A DNA stretch of 64,000 nucleotides from Rubrolithibacter sp043763625. Lineage in GTDB: Bacteria; Bacteroidota; Bacteroidia; Sphingobacteriales; Sphingobacteriaceae. The notes below the pieces were generated by a model that made no database searches, was not told the DNA's origin, and worked only from the letters and a program-made list of their open reading frames with translations. This document shows, in pieces, positions 34,275-42,489 of this stretch. A program made the position numbers and the translations under genes. The stretch spans positions 52,246 to 116,245 of the forward strand of contig JAYULL010000110.1 in assembly GCA_043763625.1 (NCBI GenBank). The letters run 5' to 3'. Each line of letters opens with the position of its first letter. Positions within the stretch are counted from its first letter, which is position 1.

Positions 34275-35330
34275 ATGGGTAAGAGAATTTTATTTTTAAC
34301 TCCGGGCTTAACCAAAGGAGGCGCGGAAACCCAACTCATCAGGGTTTCAGCTCATCTTAAAACTCAAGGAAAAGAGGTTGTTATTCTGGCTCTGCGACCT
34401 TTAAATAACTTTGAGCCTCAAATAAAAGAGCATAATCTTGAAGTTGTGTTTTTAAAAGAGTGGAAACATGCGCCACTAAATAATATTAAGACGATAATAC
34501 ATACATTTAGTCGTTTTAAACCGGAAGTAGTAATTGCATTTATGTTTATAGCCATTATTTTCGCCCGATTGCTTAAGTTAAAGTTTAAATATCACTTAGT
34601 TTCTTCAATTAGAAACTCTGTTATTGCGGGAAAGTGGAGAAAAGCCTTTCAAGTTACCTCCGGATTAGATGATATTGTAATTTACAACTCGAGAAAGGCA
34701 AAAGAAAATTTTGAGCGTCAAAAACTGGTTCGTAAAAAGGGAATTGTAATAAACAACGCAGTAAAAATTCCGGTAAGGCCTGCTTATAACCGATCTGGAT
34801 CCGAAAGAAGTTTTACTTGGGTTACCATGGCACATTTCCGGGTATCGAAAGACTATGAAACCTTATTTAAAGCGATTTCAATAATAAAAAGTGAGGATTT
34901 TAAGATATTGATTTTCGGGCATATAGGAAATCAAAAATGGCCTTATGAACGGGTGAAGGAACTTGAAATTGGAGAGCGGGTAAAAATAATGGGATTTAAC
35001 CCGAACGCCGTGGAGTATTTAAAGGAAGCGGACGCTTTTGTATTGTCTTCTTTTTGGGAAGGGTCGCCGAATGCTATGTTGGAAGCTATGTCTTATTGTA
35101 AACCGATAGTAGGATCTGCAGTAGATGGAATTGAAGAACTATTGTCAGATGCTAACTGCGGCTATCTTTCTAAACCCGGAAATGCTGAAGATCTAGCAAA
35201 CAATATGTTACACATTATGAAGATGCCTCCTTGTGAGAGAATAATTCTGGGACAAAAAGGAAGAGATTATATAGAAGAATATTTTTCTGAAGCTCAAGTT
35301 ATGGAAAAATGGATGGAAGTCATAGGATAG
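34275..35330 (+). CDS. GT4 family glycosyltransferase 2
   Basis: This 351-residue GT-B enzyme begins RILFLTPGLTKGGAETQLIRV and carries the GT4 donor site in SSFWEGSPNAMLEAMSYCKP (E-x7-E) with GIEELLSDANCGYLS after it. It lies 8 bases after the epimerase stop, so it is clearly in the same operon. It adds a sugar to the growing repeat unit; specificity is not predictable from sequence alone. Confidence 0.92.
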   Translation: MGKRILFLTPGLTKGGAETQLIRVSAHLKTQGKEVVILALRPLNNFEPQIKEHNLEVVFLKEWKHAPLNNIKTIIHTFSRFKPEVVIAFMFIAIIFARLLKLKFKYHLVSSIRNSVIAGKWRKAFQVTSGLDDIVIYNSRKAKENFERQKLVRKKGIVINNAVKIPVRPAYNRSGSERSFTWVTMAHFRVSKDYETLFKAISIIKSEDFKILIFGHIGNQKWPYERVKELEIGERVKIMGFNPNAVEYLKEADAFVLSSFWEGSPNAMLEAMSYCKPIVGSAVDGIEELLSDANCGYLSKPGNAEDLANNMLHIMKMPPCERIILGQKGRDYIEEYFSEAQVMEKWMEVIG

Positions 35331-35393
35331 GATGTTTCTTTAAGCATTCCAAAAAATCTGATACACATTAAGCTTAAGCTGTAAGTGAAAATC

Positions 35394-36539
35394 ATGTCGG
35401 ACAAAAAAAAAATAATTATTTCGTGCAGTACTCCGGGATCTCTTATCAATTTCAGGGGTAGGCTGATAGAGGAACTTGTTAAAAAACATCATGTATTTGT
35501 TTTTACACCTAAAATTACGGAGGAGCGGCACAGAATTACTCTCGAAAAACTTGGGGTTACAATATTTGAAAATAATCTCTCACGTAACAGCGTTTCTATT
35601 CTAGGCGATGTTCAATATCTGTTCCGACTCCGTGGTATAATTAAAAAAATTAAACCCGATATCTTCTTTGCCTATACTTTTAAGCCAATAATCTTTGGTA
35701 TATGGCTGGCTTCGCGATTAAAAGTGAAAGGGATAGTTGCAATGCTTACCGGTTTGGGTTACAATTTCACTGACAGTGCCAAAGGAAGTACCATTGGTCG
35801 GATTACCCAACAGCTTCTTCGATTAAGTTTGCAATCTGACAAGCGGGTAAAAATAGTGTTCCAAAATCAGGATGATTATAAAGAACTAATAGAAAATAAT
35901 ATTATAAATAATGACAGTAAAACATTTATTGTAAACGGTTCCGGTGTTGATTTATCTCATTATGAGAGATCAGACCCTGATTTAAAGACCAAAGGTTTTG
36001 TTATGATGGCTCGTTTAATTAATGCTAAAGGGGTTGGTGAATACTATAGAGCTGCCAAAATTATAAAAGAAAAATATCCTAACATAAAGTTTACACTTTT
36101 AGGCGGTTATCATCCGACAGGGGTTGATTGTATATCAGAGGAACTGCTCGAAAAAATTAAATCTAATGGGATCGTAGAATATCACGGTTGGGTAACAGAC
36201 GTACGACCTTTTATAAAAAGTGCTTCGGCAGTAGTTTTGCCCTCTTACTATCGAGAAGGAGTTCCAAGGTCTCTCTTAGAAGGATTAGCGATGGGAAGAG
36301 CTATAATTTCAACCGATTGGGTTGGCTGTAAAGAAACAGTTAACCAAGATCCTGCAAATAGTAACGGATTTTTAGTTCCTACAAAAGATGTTGTGGCTCT
36401 CGCAGAAAAGATAGAATTTCTAATAAATAATCCGTCTGAAATTGTAAGGCTCGGAAGAAACGGCAGGAAATACGCGGAGGAAAAATTTGATGTATTTAAG
36501 GTAAATAAGCAAATGTTAGAAATACTTGAATCAAACTAA
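35394..36539 (+). CDS. GT4 family glycosyltransferase 3 (PglA/capsular type)
   Basis: This 381-residue enzyme reads IIISCSTPGSLINFRGRLIEEL at the start, VAMLTGLGYNFTD in the acceptor half, and PSYYREGVPRSLLEGLAMGR in the donor half. This pattern is shared with GT4 enzymes acting on the first lipid-linked sugar, such as PglA-like transferases. It directly precedes the initiating phosphoglycosyl transferase, supporting a role as second enzyme of the assembly line (inference). The ATG at 35394 is preferred over GTG at 35385; the difference is three residues. Confidence 0.9.
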   Translation: MSDKKKIIISCSTPGSLINFRGRLIEELVKKHHVFVFTPKITEERHRITLEKLGVTIFENNLSRNSVSILGDVQYLFRLRGIIKKIKPDIFFAYTFKPIIFGIWLASRLKVKGIVAMLTGLGYNFTDSAKGSTIGRITQQLLRLSLQSDKRVKIVFQNQDDYKELIENNIINNDSKTFIVNGSGVDLSHYERSDPDLKTKGFVMMARLINAKGVGEYYRAAKIIKEKYPNIKFTLLGGYHPTGVDCISEELLEKIKSNGIVEYHGWVTDVRPFIKSASAVVLPSYYREGVPRSLLEGLAMGRAIISTDWVGCKETVNQDPANSNGFLVPTKDVVALAEKIEFLINNPSEIVRLGRNGRKYAEEKFDVFKVNKQMLEILESN

Positions 36540-36549
36540 ATACTTAGAC

Positions 36550-37194
36550 ATGTACAGAGTGGTTTTTAAAAAATTTTTCGATGCAGTATTTGCAAGCCTC
36601 CTGCTATTGCTAATTTCACCGTTATTTTTAGGGCTGCTTCTGATTATCCTTTGTTATAATTATGGTAATCCATTTTTCTTTCAGGAACGTCCCGGCCTTT
36701 ATGGTAAGAGTTTTTATGTTATTAAGTTTAAGTCAATGTTAGACAAGTTTGATGAGCAGGGAAATCAACTCCCTGATATCCAGCGCATCACTAAACTTGG
36801 TTACTTTATTCGGAGGACTTCATTAGACGAACTTCCACAATTAATTAATGTTATCAAGGGTGACATGTCTTTTATTGGGCCTAGACCTTTACTACTTCGG
36901 TATCTTCCGTATTATACTGAAAATGAGAAGAAACGTCATAACGTAAGACCCGGAATAACAGGTCTGGCCCAAGTTTCAGGGCGAAACTATTTGAATTGGA
37001 AAGAGCGTTTGAATTATGACGTTTTTTATGTAGAAAACCTATCTTTAATTTTAGATATTAAAATTATTCTTAAAACTGTTTCAAAAGTTCTTAAAGGTAG
37101 TGACATTAAAGTAATACCGAATGGAACCCCTTTTGACGTATATAGAAAAGAAGAGATTTTATTATCAAGTTCTGGGCGGGAAATTGAGCACTAA
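36550..37194 (+). CDS. PglC-like initiating sugar-phosphate transferase
   Basis: This 214-residue monotopic phosphoglycosyl transferase has a single re-entrant N-terminal hydrophobic segment (about residues 10-33). The family motifs follow: QERPGLYGKSFYVIKFKSM, RRTSLDELPQLINVIKGDMS, FIGPRPLLLRYLPYYT and RPGITGLAQVSGRN. It lacks the large N-terminal domain of WbaP/WcaJ proteins and so belongs to the short PglC class. It loads the first sugar-1-phosphate onto undecaprenyl phosphate. The length fits PglC (about 200 residues). The ATG at 36550 lies 10 bases after the GT gene. Confidence 0.92.
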   Translation: MYRVVFKKFFDAVFASLLLLLISPLFLGLLLIILCYNYGNPFFFQERPGLYGKSFYVIKFKSMLDKFDEQGNQLPDIQRITKLGYFIRRTSLDELPQLINVIKGDMSFIGPRPLLLRYLPYYTENEKKRHNVRPGITGLAQVSGRNYLNWKERLNYDVFYVENLSLILDIKIILKTVSKVLKGSDIKVIPNGTPFDVYRKEEILLSSSGREIEH

Positions 37195-37247
37195 ATTCAG
37201 GTTTTATTATCAGTAATAGATTAACAATGACAACTTAAAAAGTAATT

Positions 37248-37775
37248 ATGTTGGAAAGCGAAAGAATATATTTACGTCCCATGGAGTTAAATGATGTCTC
37301 ACTTAAAGTAAAATGGATAAATGATGAAGAAGTAAGAAAAACCCTAATAATTGCAGATTTTCCTATATCAGTTGTTTCTACCGAACAGTGGCTTAGAAAA
37401 GTTTCCCTGGATTCTTCAAGAAAGGACTTTATAATATTTCTTAAATCTGATAATGCTGCCATCGGGTTTGCAGGATTAAAAAGAATCGACTATAGAAGTT
37501 TCAAAGCAGAGTCTTATATGGGAATCGGTGAAAAAGAATATTGGGGAAAGGGATATGGATTTGAAATAAAAAAGGCAATACTTAATTATTCATTTAACCA
37601 TTTACGATTAAATAAAGTATACAGTCATCATCTTTCTGACAATTTACCCATGATTAACATCAACTTAAAACTAGGAGGCAGACTTGAGGGGACTTTACGG
37701 GAAGATGTTCTTGTTGATGGAAAACTAAAAGACCGGGTAGTGATCTCAGTTTTAAAAAATGAAATGATTCGATAA
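37248..37775 (+). CDS. GNAT acetyltransferase (RimJ/RimL-like)
   Basis: This 175-residue protein has the GNAT layout: LESERIYLRPMELNDVSLKVKW at the start, then MGIGEKEYWGKGYGFEIKKAIL as acetyl-CoA site, and NKVYSHHLSDNLPMININLKLG. RimJ/RimL-like GNATs inside sugar loci (for example PseH-type) acetylate amino sugars on nucleotide carriers. With the 4,6-dehydratase and the aminotransferase it could complete a di-N-acetylated sugar. Protein acetylation cannot be excluded from sequence. Confidence 0.85.
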   Translation: MLESERIYLRPMELNDVSLKVKWINDEEVRKTLIIADFPISVVSTEQWLRKVSLDSSRKDFIIFLKSDNAAIGFAGLKRIDYRSFKAESYMGIGEKEYWGKGYGFEIKKAILNYSFNHLRLNKVYSHHLSDNLPMININLKLGGRLEGTLREDVLVDGKLKDRVVISVLKNEMIR

Positions 37776-37841
37776 TAAGCGGTTTAGAATTTATTCTTCG
37801 AATGTACCATCTTTCTCTTGATGAAATTAATATAGGATTTA

Positions 37842-38843
37842 ATGAAAAAAGTTAGCTTTCGCGCCATAGCAGCATATAGCAAAAGGATTGCTAAGCAACT
37901 AGCTAACATTAGGTCCTATCGATATTTACATCTAATTTTAAAAGGGTTTACTCCTGATAAGGGATACCTTTACGACTTTAAAAAATATGAGACAACAAAA
38001 TTTGTGAAGGATACATCTAGATATTTTATTCATGTAAAGATCAATTCGGCATTTCAAGGGTTGTTCCGAGATAAATTTGTAACAGGTCTTTGGCTGGAAA
38101 AGTATATTGATAAAGTAGCTCCGGTGTCCGGAATTGTCAATAAGGGGGTTTGTTACCCGGTAGACAATAGGTCCTTAGAAGATGTGTTACAATCAGAGAA
38201 AAAATTTATCTTAAAGCCTAGAATGGGATGGGGAGGGGCAGGAATTAAGGTAGTTGATGTTGACAGTACAGGGTATTTGATTAATGAAAAGCATTATATT
38301 CAATCCGAGGAGGTATTTAGGAACTACAATAATTATCTTCTTGTACCTTATATTTATCAGCATGAATATTCAAAAAAAATTTATTCAGCATCTTTAAATA
38401 CCATTAGACTGTTGACTTGTTTAATTAAAGAGAAGGTACATGTTATTGGGGCTATTCATAGGTTTGGCAGTAAGACAACAGGTAGGGTCGATAATTTCTC
38501 CCAAGGTGGAATATCAGCAAAGATTGATCTTGAGAAAGGGATAATTGTAAGTGCGTATCAATTCAATAAAAAAAATTACAAAAAGAATCAGATTGAGTTC
38601 CATCCCGATACTAATGAAAAAATAATCGGACTTTCGATTCCACGTTGGGATATTATATTAAATGAGATGAAAACTTTACACGGCTCGCTTAGGTATATAA
38701 AATATGTAGGTTGGGACGTGGCTCTAACGTCTGATAGTTTCATGATTATTGAAGCAAATCATGTTTCTGATGTTGATTCGTTTCAAATTCATGAACCTTT
38801 ACTTCTTAACCCGGGTACTAAACTCTTTTATAAAAGCGTCTAA
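37842..38843 (+). CDS. ATP-grasp protein B (sugar-transfer-associated ATP-grasp)
   Basis: This 333-residue protein has an N-terminal helical part and an ATP-grasp core with KKFILKPRMGWGGAGIKVVD, SASLNTIRLLTCLIKEKVHVIG and FMIIEANHVSDVDSF. It matches my memory of the sugar-transfer-associated ATP-grasp family found in capsule and exopolysaccharide clusters. The activity of that family is not well defined, and amide bond formation on a sugar or lipid-linked intermediate is likely by mechanism. It lies 66 bases after the GNAT gene and 20 bases before ATP-grasp protein C. Confidence 0.82.
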   Translation: MKKVSFRAIAAYSKRIAKQLANIRSYRYLHLILKGFTPDKGYLYDFKKYETTKFVKDTSRYFIHVKINSAFQGLFRDKFVTGLWLEKYIDKVAPVSGIVNKGVCYPVDNRSLEDVLQSEKKFILKPRMGWGGAGIKVVDVDSTGYLINEKHYIQSEEVFRNYNNYLLVPYIYQHEYSKKIYSASLNTIRLLTCLIKEKVHVIGAIHRFGSKTTGRVDNFSQGGISAKIDLEKGIIVSAYQFNKKNYKKNQIEFHPDTNEKIIGLSIPRWDIILNEMKTLHGSLRYIKYVGWDVALTSDSFMIIEANHVSDVDSFQIHEPLLLNPGTKLFYKSV

Positions 38844-38863
38844 TTTTTGATAAAACTTTTTAT

Positions 38864-39883
38864 ATGAATATACTACTCACATGCGCCGGTAGAAGAAATT
38901 ATTTAGTTAATTATTTTAAAGAAGCATTACAAGGAACCGGTAAAGTAATTGCTACCGATGTTCAATTAAATGCTCCTGCGTTAGTTGATTCTGACATTGC
39001 AATTAAAGTTCCGTCTATCTATGAGGTTGATTATGTTGACGTTATTTTAGGTATTTGTCGTGAACACGACGTTAGAGCGGTTATTTCACTCAACGACTTA
39101 GAGCTTCCCCTAATTTCCGATAACATATCGAAATTCCTGGAGATAGGTGTCACTCCGATTGTCTCTGATCCGGCGGTGATAGAAATTTGTTTCGATAAGT
39201 GGAAAACAAAAGAGTTTTTAAAAAGCATAGGACTCAAAGCACCTCAAACTTACCTAACCCTTAATGAGGCATTGAATGCGATAAATATCGGGGATCTGAG
39301 TTATCCCGTAGTTGTAAAGCCACGGTGGGGTAGCGCTTCTATTGGAGTAGAGTTTGCGGAAAGCGAGGAGGAGTTAAAGTTGTGTTATAAGTTGCTTTCC
39401 TTGCGGATATCCAAAACAATTCTGGGGGAGGCTAGTAAACAAGATATAGAAAAGTCTATTTTAATTCAAGAGAAGCTTAAAGGCCAAGAGTATGGAATGG
39501 ACATTTTAAATAATTTAAATAGGAATTTTGTAACCTCATTTGCAAAAATGAAGTTAAGTATGAGAGACGGAGAAACAGATAAAGCAATGACCGTCAAAAG
39601 TCCCGAATTCGATGAAGTTGGTGTAAAGATCGGAACGAACTTACGTCACATTGGAAATTTAGACGTGGACGTATTCAAAAGTTCTGAAGATTTATACGTA
39701 TTAGAATTAAATCCGAGGTTTGGAGGAGGTTATCCTTTTACGCATGAAGCAGGGGTTAATATTCCAAAAGCAATTGTCGGATGGTTGAGTGGAAAGGAAA
39801 ACCTAAATACATTGGAGAGCTTTTCTTCCGGAAAATCTTATGCTAAATGCGATAGACTCGTTGAGGTACCATCCGAATCTTAA
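38864..39883 (+). CDS. ATP-grasp protein C (CarB-like, sugar locus type)
   Basis: This 339-residue protein begins MNILLTCAGRRNYLVNYFKEAL and has SLNDLELPLISDN, then the ATP-grasp core YPVVVKPRWGSASIGVEFAES and a C-terminal LNPRFGGGYPFTHEAGVNIP with metal ligands. This is the pattern of the carbamoyl-phosphate-synthase-like single-chain ATP-grasp proteins frequent in capsule loci. It probably ligates a carboxylate to an amine. The sugar partner is unknown. It ends the run of closely spaced genes; a 285-base gap follows. Confidence 0.85.
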   Translation: MNILLTCAGRRNYLVNYFKEALQGTGKVIATDVQLNAPALVDSDIAIKVPSIYEVDYVDVILGICREHDVRAVISLNDLELPLISDNISKFLEIGVTPIVSDPAVIEICFDKWKTKEFLKSIGLKAPQTYLTLNEALNAINIGDLSYPVVVKPRWGSASIGVEFAESEEELKLCYKLLSLRISKTILGEASKQDIEKSILIQEKLKGQEYGMDILNNLNRNFVTSFAKMKLSMRDGETDKAMTVKSPEFDEVGVKIGTNLRHIGNLDVDVFKSSEDLYVLELNPRFGGGYPFTHEAGVNIPKAIVGWLSGKENLNTLESFSSGKSYAKCDRLVEVPSES

Positions 39884-40168
39884 TGTTTCGAGCATGTTGT
39901 TAATGGAAACTTGTTAATAAATTTTAAACGATTATAGTAGCAGCTTATTCAACTTTTGTTCGATAAGTAGCGATAACCTAGGATAAAAGTTATCAACCGC
40001 AAAGTGTTGCAAACTCGGATAGTGGTTGACCCGACTGTTTTTTAAGATGTAGTTGGTTTGGTAAGTTTTTGCATCATTTATTAGTGTTTTTTAAAGAAAA
40101 ACTATTTCGGTTTCATTTTTACCCAAGTAAAATAAGGTACTCTGCTCTATTTTCTTATAAACAAAAAA
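39884..40168. other. Gene-free gap within the polysaccharide locus
   Basis: No plausible coding frame or strong hairpin is visible in these 285 bases, which are AT-rich. They may contain an internal promoter for the four downstream genes, but I see no convincing TAnnTTTG element. Confidence 0.4.
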
Positions 40169-41209
40169 ATGAAGGTAAACTTCCAATCAACTTATACTAT
40201 TGTTTTAATTACTGAGAAGGATCGTTGGAATAGTTACATAAAAAAATCTTTTATTTATGATTTTTATCATACTTGGTACTATAATTCACTAGATAAATCA
40301 GGAGAGCCTTTTCTTTTTATACATGAAATTGATAGTGCTTTTGTTGCTATACCGTTAATAAAGCGTGCTATTGATAAATCAGAATATTTCGATTGTACTT
40401 CCGTTTATGGTTATTCCGGACCAATTTCAAACATGCCGTTTAGGAGCCTTACTAAAGATTTAATAGAAGGATTTAAAGAGGCTTTTCTGAATTTTATGCG
40501 TTCAGAAAACATTGTAAGCGTATTCTCAAGATTACATCCTATCATTAATCAAGAGATATTACTAGAGTGTTTAGGTGGCATTTATAACAATGGAAAAACT
40601 GTTGTTGTGGATTTGACCCTGCCCATCGAGGAGCAAAGACATAGATATCGAAAGGCCATTCGTCAGAAAGTTAACCAGCTTAGACGAAGGGGTTATGTGG
40701 TTCGCGAAGCAACAACAGATGAAGAAGTAAGCTCTTTTGTGAAGATTTATAATGAAAATATGGTTAAGGTTAATGCTTCATCATATTACTTTTTTGACGA
40801 TGAATACTTTTTTCGTTTATTAAGGGCAGACGATTTCGAAAGTAAACTCATCTTGGCTTATTACAACGATGAAATTACTTCAGGAGGGCTCGTCACTTTA
40901 TCTAATAACATTATGCAGTTTCACTTAGCTGCAACCAGTAATAATTATCTGAAAGAAGGTCCAATGAAACTGCTTTTTGATGAGGCTTGTTTAATAGGAA
41001 GAAATCTAGGAATGGAGTTTTTGCATTTGGGCGGCGGTGTTGGCGGAAAAGAGGATTCTTTGTATAATTTTAAAACGGGCTTTTCTGATGTTCATTTAAA
41101 TTTCACTACTTGGCGATTTATTGCTAATCTCTCCGTATATAATTCTTTAGTAGAACAAAGGTCTAAAGAAAAACCCTTGGGAACTCGATTCCCGTTATAC
41201 CGATCTTAG
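40169..41209 (+). CDS. FemAB/GNAT-like peptidyl or acyl transferase
   Basis: This 346-residue protein has two tandem GNAT-like halves. The second carries YRKAIRQKVNQLRRRGYVVREA and LAYYNDEITSGGLVTLSNNIMQFHLAATSN, then FLHLGGGVGGKEDSLYNFKTGFS. This is the pattern of the FemAB-related (Acetyltransf_6) family. FemX/FemA relatives transfer amino acids from tRNA to peptidoglycan precursors; other relatives act in capsule loci with unknown acyl donors. Its company with three ATP-grasp proteins is suggestive of amino-acid decoration of the polymer (inference). Confidence 0.83.
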   Translation: MKVNFQSTYTIVLITEKDRWNSYIKKSFIYDFYHTWYYNSLDKSGEPFLFIHEIDSAFVAIPLIKRAIDKSEYFDCTSVYGYSGPISNMPFRSLTKDLIEGFKEAFLNFMRSENIVSVFSRLHPIINQEILLECLGGIYNNGKTVVVDLTLPIEEQRHRYRKAIRQKVNQLRRRGYVVREATTDEEVSSFVKIYNENMVKVNASSYYFFDDEYFFRLLRADDFESKLILAYYNDEITSGGLVTLSNNIMQFHLAATSNNYLKEGPMKLLFDEACLIGRNLGMEFLHLGGGVGGKEDSLYNFKTGFSDVHLNFTTWRFIANLSVYNSLVEQRSKEKPLGTRFPLYRS

Positions 41210-41313
41210 GGAATGTGAAAAAAATCGTCACACTTTATACATAATATTTCGACATAAAACATTTGAAGTTTTATTGTATTATACTTGTAAAATTATTTTA
41301 TACAAGATATCCT

Positions 41314-42468
41314 ATGAATAAAATATGGTTATCATCTCCTCATATGGGAGGTACAGAATTCTCTTATGTTAAGAACGCTTTCGATACCAACTGGGTTGCT
41401 CCGTTAGGCCCTAACGTTGATGGATTAGAACAAGATTTGTCAAATTACTTAGGAAATAATGTACATGTCGCCGCTTTAAGTTCGGGTACCGCATCTTTAC
41501 ACTTAGCTTTAATACTTTTAGGAGTGAAGGCAGGCGATGAGGTAATATGTCAATCTATGACTTTTTCAGCCTCTGCAAATCCGATAGCCTATCAAGGGGC
41601 AATTCCTGTATTTGTAGACAGTGAGGAGCTAACTTGGAACATGTCGCCTGAATTTTTGGAAGAAGCCATAAAAGATCGCCTTTCTAGGGGTAAAAAGCCA
41701 AAAGCTATAATTGTGGTTCATTTATATGGCATGCCTGCCCAAATGGACAAAATACTTAAGATTGCAAGAACTTATAATATTCCTCTTATCGAAGATGCTG
41801 CAGAAGCTTTAGGTTCTACATTTAATGGTAAGTTACTTGGTACTTTTGGTGATTTAAATATTTTATCCTTCAACGGCAATAAGATTATTACCACTTCGGG
41901 AGGAGGGGCGCTAATATCTAAAAATGAAAGTTGGATCAAGGAAGCAAGATTTTTGGCGACCCAAGCAAGAGACGAAGCACCTCATTACGAACACACTCAA
42001 ATTGGCTATAATTATCGAATGAGTAATATTTGTGCAGGAATCGGCAGAGGTCAGGTAGAAGTATTGCCATTGCGGGTATATCAACGAAGAAAGAATTTTA
42101 ATTATTATAAAGAGCTTTTATCGGCCTACTCTGATATGAAGTTTCAGAATGAACCTGATGCAAATTACTATTCAAATCATTGGCTTACCACTTTGGTAGT
42201 AGAACCTTCGTCAAAAATCGACGTAAATAAAATTCGTATAAACCTTGAGAAAGAAAATATAGAATCTCGGCCTTTATGGAAGCCTATGCATCTTCAACCG
42301 GTATTTAAAGGAACTCCTTTCTATGGCGACGGTACTAGCGAAAATCTTTTCAAGAGGGGTTTGTGTTTGCCGTCAGGGTCAAATTTAACGGAGTCAGATA
42401 TTGAGTTTGTAGTAAAACATATTAAACGTACTATTTCAACTCCGCAAGTGGTTGAACGTTTTTTTTAA
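41314..42468 (+). CDS. DegT/DnrJ/EryC1/StrS sugar aminotransferase (PglE/WbpE-like)
   Basis: This 384-residue PLP enzyme from the ATG at 41314 begins IWLSSPHMGGTEFSYVKNAFD and has AALSSGTASLHLALILLG. PLIEDAAEALGSTFNGKLLGT and the Schiff-base Lys in SFNGNKIITTSGGG follow. It belongs to the class that transaminates 4-keto sugars to 4-amino sugars. It sits directly before the 4,6-dehydratase that would provide its substrate. Upstream residues to 41263 look non-homologous and are left out. Confidence 0.92.
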   Translation: MNKIWLSSPHMGGTEFSYVKNAFDTNWVAPLGPNVDGLEQDLSNYLGNNVHVAALSSGTASLHLALILLGVKAGDEVICQSMTFSASANPIAYQGAIPVFVDSEELTWNMSPEFLEEAIKDRLSRGKKPKAIIVVHLYGMPAQMDKILKIARTYNIPLIEDAAEALGSTFNGKLLGTFGDLNILSFNGNKIITTSGGGALISKNESWIKEARFLATQARDEAPHYEHTQIGYNYRMSNICAGIGRGQVEVLPLRVYQRRKNFNYYKELLSAYSDMKFQNEPDANYYSNHWLTTLVVEPSSKIDVNKIRINLEKENIESRPLWKPMHLQPVFKGTPFYGDGTSENLFKRGLCLPSGSNLTESDIEFVVKHIKRTISTPQVVERFF

Positions 42469-42489
42469 TATCATATCTACACAGAATAT

